DNA of 64,000 nucleotides. Source: Vicugna pacos. Lineage: Eukaryota; Chordata; Mammalia; Artiodactyla; Camelidae. Below the pieces are notes generated by a model, which worked only from the letters and a program-made list of their open reading frames with translations, did no database searches and was not told the origin of the DNA. The translations under genes were made by a program, and so were the position numbers. Shown here piece by piece: positions 53,691-63,912 of this stretch (position 1 is its first letter; the number at the start of each line of letters is the position of its first letter). The stretch lies in the NCBI RefSeq assembly GCF_048564905.1, contig NC_132996.1, positions 46,300,001 to 46,364,000 of the forward strand. Direction: 5' to 3'.

Positions 53691-54464
53691 TTGAACAGTA
53701 TAATGACATTTTATAAAGTTAAAAATAACTAGATTTTAGGAATATATAGAGATGAGATAAAACCACATTTTTAAAAAAAGCAAAGAAATGATGAACACAG
53801 AATTCAGGTTGGCAACTACATTAGGTGGAAGAAGGAGGAGAGGTGAGGAGATACGAGGGGAAGGAATGCACAGGTTTATATAAGTTATCGCCAACTTCCT
53901 GGTGTTTGTGTTGGGTGGTGGGCTCAGAGAGGCTTGTTTTATTTTTAAAAACAAATGAAGCAAGAAGTAAAAGACGGCCATGGCTGGACTAATGGTGACA
54001 GTGAGTCAAGAACCATTGATTATGATTAATCCCATTCTATGCACTTAAGGTCCAATTTCTAAAAGTTAAATGTTGATTGACAGATAGGTAGTCGAGAGAT
54101 ACTGGAGACTGGAAGAGAAGAACTAAGTTCACCCCAATAACTACTGCCTTCAGCTCCAGCAACAGTGACTGTGCTTATATGAAAGGAGCCAAGCACTCCA
54201 CGTCCTTCAGTTCCTTTAGCCATGTCTGACTGGTTGGAGCCCAGAGAACAAACTGTACAGACCTAAGAAAGCCACAAAAGCTTAGAGCATTTTGATAATA
54301 AAATCTAGGAAAATTCTTCTTCCTGGAGCAATTTTGCATGCCCAGAACTTTTGCATTTTTCCAGCTTCATTTTCCTTTTGCAAGATCACATATGGACTTC
54401 CTAGTACTCTACCTCACCCAGGTCCTGGCTCTTGCATGTATATGGGTCTGGCACTGTGGGCACA
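53691..54464. other. Unassigned sequence
   Basis: No repeat or gene is recognised. Confidence 0.4.
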
Positions 54465-54590
54465 GACAAGACTTCATTGCAAAGAGTCCTGTGTTCTAAT
54501 CCCAGTTGCATCTTTAATCACTAAGTGATCTGAGACAAATTATTTCTCTTTCGTAGGCCTCAATTTATCTAGCTGGTATTATCCACCCTT
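54465..54590 (+). mobile_element. MIR SINE fragment
   Basis: 'GTGTTCTAATCCCAGTTGC', 'CACTAAGTGATCTGAGAC' and 'CCTCAATTTATCTAGCTGG' are forward MIR. Confidence 0.7.
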
Positions 54591-54594
54591 TTCT

Positions 54595-54685
54595 TTACTC
54601 CAGAGATTCAGATTTAGTAGGTGTGGGTAGAGCCCAGGCAGGTTTATTTTGAAAAAGCTACTCAGATAGAAGTCAATGTACTTGC
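54595..54685. mobile_element. MER5-like hAT scrap
   Basis: 'CCAGAGATTCAGATTTAGTAGG' and 'GTGTGGGTAGAGCCCAGGC' are the MER5 middle. Confidence 0.5.
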
Positions 54686-55149
54686 TGATCTTTACATCTC
54701 ATTCTCTCTCCAATGGTCTTACTTTAATGCTATAATGTTTTTGCTTTTCTAGGGGTTCCACTCTGTTGGATGTCCAGTGAATTGAGTTTTCCCTGGAAAA
54801 TGACCACACTTCACAGAAGTGGGCAGTCAAATGCCTGTCCTGTGACTCCCACCCTTAGCTTTAGCTAGTTTGTCTAGGGGTTGTCACCTGACTCAAAGCA
54901 GGTCAATTATATTCTCTTTCCTGGGAACTGGGAATTGGGACAAAGAGATTCCAGTCTCAATCTTGGGCATCTCTTGAGTCACAGTGGAGATTTCTGCATG
55001 GTAAGTTTGGGTAACAGAGAAAAGTTTTAAGATGATGCTGAAGCACCAAAAAGAGGAGAGATAGGAGGTGAGAAGTGCACACTGAGTTCTCAGTTGTTCT
55101 TGATTTCTTGGTTCTGGTCCCTCTGGATGCCTGTTTCCTTTACGCCCTT
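54686..55149. other. Unassigned, probable old repeat
   Basis: 'CACCTGACTCAAAGCAGGTC' near 54885 and 'GGGAACTGGGAATTGGGAC' resemble a mammal-wide repeat that I cannot name. It may be related to the block near 12445. Confidence 0.35.
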
Positions 55150-55664
55150 CTGTGATGGTTAATGTTTTGTGTCAATTTGGCTGGGCTCAAGGATGCCCAG
55201 ATAGCTGGTAAAATGTTATTTCTGGGTATGAAGGTGTTTCTGGAAGAGATTAGCATTTGAATCAATAGAGGGAGTAAAGATCACTCTCCACATGGGGATG
55301 GGTATCATCCAATCTACTGAGGGTCTGAACACAACAAAAATGTGGAGGAAGAACAAATCCATCCTCTTTGCTTGAGTTGAAACATCTATTTTCTTCTGCT
55401 CTTGAATATTGGCGCTTGGGTTCTCGACTTTCAGACTCAAATTGAGAGTTATATAATCAGCCCCCAGATTCTCGGGCCACTGGGTGTAGACTGAACTACA
55501 ACACTGACTTTCCTAATTTTCTAGTTTGCAAACAGCAGATTGTGGGACTTCTTGGCCTCCAAAACCACATGATCCAATTCTTGTTATAAATACACACACA
55601 CACACACATACACACACACATACTACTGATTTTGTTTCTCCAGAGAAACACACTGACTAGTACA
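55150..55664 (+). mobile_element. ERVL-like solo LTR
   Basis: Starts 'TGTGATGGTTAATGTTTTGTG', continues 'GATGCCCAGATAGCTGGT', 'GAAGAGATTAGCATTTGAATC', 'GGGTATCATCCAATCTACTG' and 'CAGCAGATTGTGGGACTTCT', and ends 'GAAACACACTGACTAGTACA'. LTR-like ends and polyadenylation context, with a (CA)n run near its 3' end. Subfamily not assigned. It is a broken non-coding fossil, old. Confidence 0.8.
55590..55622. repeat. (CA)n microsatellite inside LTR
   Basis: About 15 CA units with one TA interruption. Confidence 0.93.
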
Positions 55665-55989
55665 CTTTGGATAGGTAGATGAGATGACGAAATAACAAAG
55701 TCTACTTTGGTTTGCTTAAGTTGCCTCTTTTGAGCTAATTGGCACAGTAATTTGCTATCTCTTGCCCACTGCCCAGTTCATCCTCTTTCATCGTGGACTG
55801 TAAGAACTTCACTGTGGGTTGATGGACCATAGACTGAATAGCTATAGGTAGGGAAAAACCTGCTGAACTGGGAGGTGGAAGTGGGAAAATCAGAGGGATG
55901 TGAAAAAGCAAGTTAAAGTTCTTAGCTTGTCAGAAGGACAGAAATACTTATTAAGTCTACACATTAAAAGTATATTTGAATATGTATAT

Positions 55990-56700
55990 TAACATTTTCA
56001 GAAGAACCACTGAAAAGTTAAATACAAATATGTATTTCTTTATAATAGTTGGAGTAACACAAACAGGCAGAGGAAACTTTAGACCTTTTAATATTACAGA
56101 TTACCCCATTAGAAAAGCAAAATAAAAAAAGGATGTTGCCCTCAATGAAAAGAGTAATGATATTAAATCGATAACAAGAATGCCATTTCCATCCTACCAA
56201 ATTGACAAGCAAATAAAAATTATAATACCTAGATTGTCAAAGGTATGGAGAAATAAACTCCATGTGAACTTCTCATGTGAATGTATGTTGCTACAATCTT
56301 TCTAGAAGGAAATTTGGCAACATGTGCCAAGGCTGTGATTTAATGTATCTTTGATTTTTTGACCCAGAAATTCCACTTTTGGTACTGTATCCTAGGGAAA
56401 TAATGAAGAATGTAAATAAAAGTATTCATTGTAACATGGCTTAATATATTACAATAGTGAAAATGTTAAAAATAACCTAAATGCTCAAAATTATGGTATT
56501 GTTATAATGTCATGCTACTTCCATACTTCAGAACACTATGCAGCCATTATCAATTATAATGTAGGCTAATATTTATTAACATTAAGTGAAAAGACATTCA
56601 CCATAGTTTCCTAAATAAGAAATAACAAGATGCAAAGCAATATGAATTGAGTTTTATAAAACTAATATGTATCTCCATACCCATAGAAAAATGTTCGGGA
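55990..56700 (+). mobile_element. Old L1M 3' region
   Basis: 'CTAGAAGGAAATTTGGCAAC', 'TTTTTGACCCAGAAATTCCAC', 'CACTATGCAGCCATTATCAA' and 'ATAAAACTAATATGTATCTC' give about 700 bases of L1 ORF2 end plus 3' UTR on the plus strand. Confidence 0.8.
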
Positions 56701-56824
56701 CTCAAACTATGGTTTTAAGTGATGTTTTTCTTTAAGAAATAAGCTTGCTTGTTCATTTTCTTCTTTTTGCCTGTCTCCTACAGTGACCCCTCTCATGGTG
56801 ATAATATCCTTTTCGATGTGACTT

Positions 56825-57000
56825 AGAGTTTACCTAGGGCTTTCCTACTCACGGTATCATTTGAGCCATGTAACAGCTCAGGAAGCATCCACTTGTATCC
56901 ACGAGAAAACAAAGCTAGTAAGGGGCATAACTGGCATTAATTCTTGGGACTTCTTCACCTAAGGCCAGTACTCTTTCCCCTGTACCATGAGAGAATAGTA
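56825..57000 (-). mobile_element. MIR SINE fragment
   Basis: 'TCACGGTATCATTTGAGCC' and 'GAGAAAACAAAGCTAGTAAG' are a weak reverse MIR. Confidence 0.5.
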
Positions 57001-57377
57001 GAGTTGGAAGTGTCTACATGCGTAACAGTAGATTAAGCTAGATGAAATATCAATCAGATGTAGATCGACACATTCATTGTGTGTGGGTCCTTGGACACGA
57101 TGGTTAAAGACAGTAAGAACAGAGGGAACTCACAGGTGCATGCATAGGAATTGAAACTACATTAAAAAATACGGGCATGCACGTATATGGCATTCTGGGA
57201 ATATATTCATAGAGATATTAAGAGTGTTTGAAATATTTTGTGTAAAAATTTGAAAGTGCATTACTGGGTGGTGTAAGTAGAACCAAAATTTGCCCAATAA
57301 ATGGGCAAACCAGGGAACAAGAAGTCAGATCAAATGAGTAGAAAGAAGGGCAAGGGGTTGGAATGGAGGGTCGGGGG

Positions 57378-57486
57378 TAAGGTGACCAACTGCTCTTGTT
57401 TGCCCTGGACAGAGGGGTTTCCTGGCCCCAAGGATTTTTAGTGCTAAAACTGAGACAGTCTTGGGCAAAATGGGACAAGTTGGTTT
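57378..57486. mobile_element. Short palindromic MITE
   Basis: GGTGACCAACTGCTC / 'TTGTTTGCCCTGGACAGAGG' on the left pairs with 'CAGTCTTGGGCAAAATGGG' / 'ACAAGTTGG' on the right as imperfect inverted repeats around 'TTTTTAGTGCTAAAA'. This is a recurrent mammalian MITE whose name I cannot assign. Confidence 0.6.
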
Positions 57487-57799
57487 CTCTAGCACTGAGG
57501 AGAAGTGGAAAAGGGTTGAGGCAGAATTCAAAATTTCAGAAAGCCAGCAAAAACAGAACGAGCAGAGCAAAAACCTGGATAAAGCCTGCACCCCTCTTTA
57601 AACTTCTTTCGTTTGAAGAGGCAAGGGTGTGCTGCTGTGTACTGCCTGCTAGAGGGAGAGAATGCACGGCATGGCTATAGCCAGGCTCTAACTACCGTGG
57701 GGCCAGAGGAGGGATTTGGCTCAGTTTTCTTGGAGATCGTTTATTTTACCACTGGGCTCCAGTCTCAATTTACAGTAGAGCTTAGCACTTGAGAGCTGC
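57487..57799. other. Unassigned sequence
   Basis: No repeat or gene is recognised. Confidence 0.4.
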
Positions 57800-58000
57800 T
57801 AAGGTGGGCATCTGACGCCCTGGGTTGACAACTTGCCATGTGGCCCAGGGCAAGTTCCCTAACCTCTCTTTGCTTCAATTTTCTCATCTTTAAAACGGAA
57901 ATAATCATAATCCTACCGTATAAAGTTGCAATAAGCACTGAATGAGATAATACTTGGAAGTATAATGCCTGACATATCAGGCTCCCAAAATGTTAGCTTT
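57800..58000 (+). mobile_element. MIR SINE, near full length
   Basis: 'CTTGCCATGTGGCCCAGGGC', 'CTAACCTCTCTTTGCTTC', 'TCTCATCTTTAAAACGG' and 'GTATAATGCCTGACATATC' are forward MIR. Confidence 0.85.
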
Positions 58001-58985
58001 TGTTAATACAGTCACTCTTAACCTGGAAACAACAGTAGCCCTAGTGGAGTTTGTGGGCTTTTGCTTTTTTTTGGGCACCAAAGTCATTAGTCATTTTATG
58101 TTGAAAATAGTCTACTTTCTAGTTCCCATCACAACCACTTCTCCTCCTATTCCCATTTCATGTCCACCCTCCAATTTCCAAACCTCTCCTGGCCGGGATC
58201 TTTCTCTGTGCTTTATTCTTTACAAATGTCCTCAGGCTCTATTTCTTTTTGCAAAGGTACCATTCCAGCCCTCTCCTGCACCACCTCCGGTGAGCATGTT
58301 TGTATTATCAGCAAGGACCTTCTGGCAGTAGAATGTCTCAACTGAGAGGCACTGTGAGATTTGAAAATTATGCTTTGAGATCCTTCCACTTATACTCCAA
58401 GACCCTTCATTCTCACTCCTGTGGCTTCTAGGAAGAAGACTGGTCCTTGCTTACTTTGCCTGGACATGGTCTTCAAGGGGCTGAGAGATGGCCAACAACC
58501 ATAACTGTGTGGGGCAAGTGCTTGGCCATGATAGCCGATAGGGGAGAGGTAAGTCTGAACGTGGGGAAAGGGAAGAAATTTTTGAACTGATCTCTGGAAG
58601 CCTCAACCCACAACTGGTTTTTAATTTTTGGAAGTGCCCTAACTTCAGTAGTCAATGGTATTATGAGTGGAAAATAAATAAGCGAAAACTAAATAGCCAT
58701 GTGGATTTTGTTGCAGAAGGTGAATTGACTTTGTGGCTACAGGAGGGCATTTCCAGAGGAGTTCCCATAAATGTTAGTGAGATGAATACTGACAACAGGG
58801 AAGTATTAAAGCTGGCTAATGCAGGTAGGAAACAGGATGAGCCCTTCCGGATCTTACGTGGTACTGAAACAAGTCCCACAGAGCATTATTCTGAAGGAAA
58901 TTTTCCCTGCCAAGACTCGGTCCTCACTTTGAGCATTGGACAGCATTGCCTGAAGGCATCCCACACTTTGCCTGAATTTCCAAAG
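58001..58985. other. Unassigned sequence
   Basis: Pyrimidine-rich at 58120-58300 (possibly L2-derived), otherwise unrecognised. Frames of 111-113 codons match nothing known. Confidence 0.4.
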
Positions 58986-58989
58986 GGCT

Positions 58990-59640
58990 TACATTCAATC
59001 ATTCATTTGTTCACCAAACATTTATTAAGGCACTGAGTTGACTCCAGGACATAGGGATCAATGAGACATTGTCCTTTCCCTTGAAAATTTCACAGTCTAA
59101 TATGAGAGATTGGTAGTAAACAGATCATTACTATTAAAACTCTATACCAAAGGCCTGGGAGTGTGTAAGAAGGGGTGAGTGTGATAGGCCTCAGGGAATG
59201 AGTTGAGGTTTGAAGGATAATCTTTCAGAGGGGAAAACACTAAGACAAACTTCAAATTGGAGTCTGTCAATTTAAACGGGGGAAGTGATGATGGAATGGT
59301 GCTAAAGAGGAGGGGGTTTTAACAAGGATGCAGAACCCTGAGGACCCACAGACCTTGCACAAGACATCCGTGGGGTGGTGGGAGTGGAGAGATTGAGGCG
59401 GAATGTGCAGGGTTATGTAAGACAAGTAAAGGACCATGCCCTTTATTCTTTAGGTCATGGAGAGCCATTGAAAGGTTTTATACAGAAATGATTCATCTTA
59501 GGAAGTTTGCTCAGGCTGCCCTGTGGAAGATAAATTTTATGGGGCTAAAACTGGAGTTAAGATCAGTTAAGAGGCTCCTGTGTTAGTTGAGAATAGTGAT
59601 GGCCTAAACTAAGGCAATGCCACTGGACATGAAGAGCAGT
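58990..59640 (-). mobile_element. Long L2 LINE, 3' part
   Basis: Reverse L2 in order: 'CAATCATTCATTTGTTCACC', 'TTCCCTTGAAAATTTCACAG', 'TTTAGGTCATGGAGAGCC', 'ATTGAAAGGTTTTATACAG' and 'GAGGCTCCTGTGTTAG'. This part reaches well into the L2 coding body. All frames are broken. Confidence 0.8.
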
Positions 59641-59858
59641 GAAATTTGAAAATACACGAGTAATATGATAGCAAACAATTTCAAAGCAAACTAAAAGCTA
59701 GGCAGTGTTCTAATCCTCAAAACAAACTATGAAGTAGGAATTATTATTCTTTCCATTTTAAAGATATTGAAACTAAAACCAACGAGGTTAAGAAACTTGC
59801 CCAAGGCCATTTATTACCGAGGTGGCCTAGGATCAGGAGGTGGGGATCTTCCTGCACC
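59641..59858 (-). mobile_element. MIR SINE inserted in L2
   Basis: 'GGCAGTGTTCTAATCCTC', 'GTAGGAATTATTATTCTTTCC' and 'GAAACTTGCCCAAGGCC' are reverse MIR lying between two L2 segments. Confidence 0.82.
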
Positions 59859-59859
59859 T

Positions 59860-59940
59860 GCAGTCAAAATTTCATTATCTTGGCATGAATTAACCATGTT
59901 AAGGCCCAACTGGGATCTGGAATGAGCTCAGCTCTCCAGC
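59860..59940 (+). repeat. Unnamed interspersed repeat, copy B
   Basis: 'CCTGCAGTCAAAATTTCATTATC', 'GTTAAGGCCCAACTGGGATC' and 'GGAATGAGCTC' align with 52226-52306. Confidence 0.5.
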
Positions 59941-59999
59941 AGAGCCCCCAAACTAGGCTTCTGCTAAGATTATCCAGGTAGAGACATTCCATCTTTCGT

Positions 60000-60420
60000 A
60001 GGATATGGAAGACTGAAACTTGAGAAAGAAGTTTGAGCTGGAGTCATAGGTGTAGGGGTTATCAGCAAATGAGTGGTAATGGAAGGAAGCCTTAAGAGTG
60101 AAAGGGATTAGTTAAGGAAAAGGAGCTGACAAGAGGTGAGTAGAGATGAGACAATACCAAACTGGAAGAGCTTTGAGGATCTCATGGGATATTAACATTG
60201 AAGGGTCTAGCAGAGGAAGACAAATCTCCAAAGGAGATGGAAAAGGAGCATCCACAGGGAAAGGAAGCCTGCTGTTAGTGAGCTCTTGGAGGCTAAAAAT
60301 AAAAGACTTTTAAGAAGGAGAGAGAACATTAGGGTCAGGGGCTGCCAAGGTACAAGGTAAGAATAAAACTGTAGCATGTCTGACAGTTTCAGCAAACAGG
60401 AGGGTGCTGGTTATTTTGGT
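60000..60420 (-). mobile_element. L2 LINE body fragment
   Basis: 'GTTTGAGCTGGAGTCATAGG', 'GGGGTTATCAGCAAATGAG' and purine-rich sequence fit the reverse L2 body. Probably the continuation of 58990-59640. Confidence 0.5.
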
Positions 60421-61730
60421 AAAAGCAGTAGGAAGAGAAGATCAGAACGAGGAGTCTAGAGTGATTATGAGTTGAACGACATGAGTTTATGACATGAATT
60501 CTCTCTTTGAAGATGGTCAGTACAAGTGTATCAGCACAGCCACCATGAGTAATATGGAAATTATTACGGAGATCAGCCCCTCTACAAATGTGGGAGGAGC
60601 GGGGGAAGGAGGGAGTTGGAGGGTCAGAGAAGCAGTCACTAAACCAACTACCTAAAGAGCTAGTGCAGGCAGAAGAGTTGGAACTGGCAGGGCGATCCTA
60701 GCGGCAGGTCTGCTGGCTAAAGCGGGGCTCCTGGAGAGGTCTGTGGAGACTGCCGGCTCTGTAGGTCTGCGGGCGGGTCCGGGGAATGTGTTGGTCAGCA
60801 GGGCTGGCAGCCAAGAAGCTGAACTAGAACAAGCTGGTGCCCACTGGGCGCTTCTGCATCTGTTCCTCTGTCACCCTGTCTAACTGTGGCGACCTTCCCA
60901 TTCACCTCTGCCTTCCAAATCTTATGCTAGTTCCTAGACTGGCAAACAATGACCAAAGCCACGTGAGAAAGAGGATCCTGGGGAAAACGGCGTCTAGCCT
61001 TAGTCAAGTTGGAGAAAACCCAGTCTAGCATAGAAGGGGAGGGAAAACAAAGGGAGGTAGTTTTGCTTTAGTGGAGGGCCCTTGAGAATGCTACAGAGGG
61101 CAAAGTCATAGCTCTGAGGCAAGGGCTCAAAAGAGGCCCAAATGGGTGCAGTCCTAGACACACGTGGAAGGATTAGCCAATGACAGGAGAATGGACTCTG
61201 AATTCTCAGAAGAAAAAGGGAGGTGGCAAGGATACCTGGGGCCCTGATACCTTCACAGACAGAAGGGAGGGTAGAAATTATAGAGCCCCCATTGTAGAGG
61301 GGAAAGGAGTAAATTCATCCTGACATGGGGAATGGAGAGACTGGTAAGGAAAGCCAAGGCTTTGGAGCTTTTCTGGGTGCCAGAGTAGAGAATGGTGTGG
61401 CTCTAAGATGGACCATGTAGCTCAAAAGCACATGACTGCAGGCTGAGTAATTGAATAAAGACTGAAAGTTCGGTTGCTAAGAGCAACATGGGCAAGGAAA
61501 AGCAGTTTCCACTGATGTGGAAAAAGAGCTTTTGCAATGCAAGGTGTGATTCAGTGCGCGAAAGGAGCCGCATCTCTGTCACTTCTGTGGCTGGCGCAAT
61601 GCTCTATTTGTACTTGACGGATTGAGATGAAAGGTAGTGATAAGAAACTATGAAGGAAGGGACCAGCATGGAGATCTTCTAATGGACAGCTCACTTGAGT
61701 TTATAGCTACAGTTAGACCAGTATTCAAAG
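60421..61730. other. Unassigned 1.3 kb, partly CpG-bearing
   Basis: A handful of CpGs cluster at 60690-60790 ('TAGCGGCAGG', 'GCGGGCGGGTCCGGGG'). Nothing else is recognised. Some purine-rich parts could be decayed L2. Confidence 0.4.
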
Positions 61731-61942
61731 CAGCCTCTCAGCCTCAGTATAATCGACGTTTTAGACTGGATCACTCTTAGTTATAGGGAGCTGTCCTATA
61801 CATTGTGGAAGGTCTAGCAGCATCTCTGGTGTCTACCCATCAGATGGCAGGAGCAGTCCCCTAGTTTTAACAACCAAAAATGTCCGCAGATGTTGCCAAA
61901 TGTCCCCTGGAGGGCAAAATCACCCCTAGTTGAGAATTACCG
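61731..61942 (-). mobile_element. MER20 hAT-Charlie element, near full length
   Basis: Reverse MER20: 'CAGCCTCTCAGCCTCAG', 'GCTGTCCTATACATTGTGG', 'CTAGCAGCATCTCTGGTGTC', 'TTGCCAAATGTCCCCTGG' and the end 'CCCTAGTTGAGAATTACCG'. The 212 bases are close to the family's usual 219 or so. MER20 copies are known to act as endometrial regulatory elements in placental mammals; whether this one does is unknown. Confidence 0.9.
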
Positions 61943-61999
61943 ATTTAGAGGAAAGTAGCCAGTATTTTTCCATTTTGCTGAACTAAACTTCCATTGTAC

Positions 62000-62345
62000 T
62001 GGGAGGGATTTGGGGTGAAGTTCAGTAGGGCTTTCCTGAAAATGGGAAACAACCTACAATATCCAATAAAAGATTGGTCAAATTATTCATGGTATATCTA
62101 TATAAAGAAATATTACATAGTCATTAAAAATAGTGTAAAAATATTTTAACATGGAAACCTGCTCCAGATTAATTTTTCTAAAAGCATGTATGTGTATATA
62201 TGTATATATATTTGGCCCTGACAAAAAGGTATGAGAGGATATACACCAAAATGTTAGCAGTGAAAATCTTAGGGAGGGAAGAATTACAGGCTTTTCTTTT
62301 CTTCCTTTGTTTCCTTATTTTATACAGGAATATACAATTTTTAAA
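62000..62345 (+). mobile_element. Old L1M 3' end
   Basis: 'CCAATAAAAGATTGGTCAAA', 'TTATTCATGGTATATC', 'CACCAAAATGTTAGCAGTG' and 'TATACAGGAATATACAATTT' are the L1 3' UTR end, plus strand. Confidence 0.75.
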
Positions 62346-62354
62346 AAAGGTAGT

Positions 62355-62492
62355 GGGGTGGCTATAGCTCTGCAGAGCACATGCTAGCATGCAGAAGGTC
62401 CTATGTTCAGTCCCCAGTACCTCTATTAAAAAAAAAGAAAGAAAGAAAGGAAAGAAAGGAAAGAGAGAAAGAGAGAAAGAGAGAAAGAAAAA
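62355..62492 (+). mobile_element. Camelid tRNA-derived SINE, short form
   Basis: 'GGGGTGGCTATAGCTCTG', 'CATGCTAGCATGCAGAAGG' and 'TCAGTCCCCAGTACCTC' followed by A-tail and (GAAA)n. It lacks the TAAATA/'TTACCTCCCC' 3' block seen in the other two copies. AAAAAAGGTAG (62343-62353) and AAAAAGGCAG (62488-62497) are a likely target duplication in the tail of the preceding L1. Confidence 0.85.
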
Positions 62493-63544
62493 GGCAGATG
62501 TGGGAGGAGAGGGATGTGCTACACTAGGCCAACGAGTAAGGGATCTACCTGTTCATGTTTATTTGTTTCCTGTTTGCTTCTGAAGTTATATGCCAAAGAG
62601 CTGCCGTCATTTGACCTTTGATGCAGTCGATGTGTCTATTTTTCCGGTAAAATTGAACAAAGCTTATCTAATGGTTGGGGGATGAGCAAAGTGGGCTGTT
62701 TCTGCAAACCCCTCCTTCCATCAAGGAGACGTTCAGGTATGGGAACCACCCAGAAGAAGAGTCTGGAAAAAAATGTACCCAATACAATGGCCTGGAAGAC
62801 CCTCTCCCTGCTAATGACCCAACAAAGGGAAAGGCAGCTCCAGATTTCTCTTTGGGAACATTCACTATTTGGCCTATACTGACTGTAGGCCTTTTTGGTG
62901 CAACAGCCGCTCATTAGGCTGCACGCATTTCTTTAATTACCCGCTGGCTCCAGCATGCAGCTCTTTCCCTTCCCCACGGGCCATAACCCTGAGGAGTCAA
63001 AGCCTTCAGGCTTTAGTGAGTCAGCCCCGATGGGGCCAGAAAAGAACAAAATGAGGGGAGGGCAGGTGCGCCAGGGGACCTTGGGTGCCTGAAGCCACTC
63101 AAGCCGTGGGCAGCCAGGGGGTGTGCACCTCTCCTGCAGGCCTTTTGTTTGGGGGACTCAGAGTGACGGCCACAAGGGGAGGTGAGGAAATGAAGAACCC
63201 TTTCAAACGCAACAGGAGTGATTTCTTCTTGTGTATTTATAAAGACAAGTTTTTAAAAGTGAGATTTGTTTGACAGTGAGTCATCCCCAACATTTGATGG
63301 ATATGATTCAGATGACCTTCCCTGACAGCATATTCTGAAAATACAGGCTAAAGTTTCCTGATTGTTCAGAAACCCTCAAAGAGTTCTAAAAGGCAGCATC
63401 ATCAGCCTGGTTTTTAATCATCTATATTTTTGGTGGTGGTGTTGATAGGTTGAAAGCAAATAATAACAACCCCTGGCTCTGCTGGGAGGAATGGATGCTC
63501 ACCTAGGACTGGCAGTAATTAAGTTGCCATCAGATGCAGAGCAT
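62493..63544. other. 1 kb repeat-poor block
   Basis: No repeat is recognised. TTAATTA lies at 62933-62939 near 'CCGCTCATTAGGC'. Moderately GC-rich at 62950-63180. Frames of 80-92 codons on both strands at 62636-62917 are unrecognised. Confidence 0.4.
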
Positions 63545-63695
63545 AGACAAGGGGAATTCATGAGTCTTGAGTTCCGAAACTCCCTCAGTAACCAGCAGGG
63601 TGACTGTGAACAAGACGCTTTACCAATCCCAGATGTAACATGAGGGTAGGTTAGACTACACAGCGTTAAGGTCCCCATCAACCTTCCGTGATAGC
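63545..63695 (+). mobile_element. MIR/MIR3-like SINE
   Basis: 'GGGTGACTGTGAACAAGACG', 'ACATGAGGGTAGGTTAGACT' and 'AAGGTCCCCATCAACCTTCC' are forward MIR3-like. Confidence 0.6.
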
Positions 63696-63739
63696 CCAAT
63701 ACTCATCAAGCTTAAGTGTCGTCTTCTGTGAAGCTTCAG

Positions 63740-63912
63740 CATCTTGGGTTTATCCCTGTAATAAAGCTTCTCATAGAATATTGCCATTGCCTCCCTGGTC
63801 TATTAGTCCTCATTAGATTGTAGATAGAATCCCTGCCTTATTCACCACTGTATTCCAAGAACCTGGAACATTGTATGTAGCACATAGTCAATAGACATTT
63901 GTTGAATGAAAG
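63740..63912 (+). mobile_element. L2 LINE 3' end
   Basis: 'CATTAGATTGTAGATAGAATCC', 'CTGCCTTATTCACCACTG' and 'CAATAGACATTTGTTGAATG' form the L2 terminus. Confidence 0.82.

Noticed and set aside
63168-63181. CTCF-like CCACAAGGGGAG, and a similar weak match near 57640
   Set aside because: Several core positions mismatch, including the conserved GGC.
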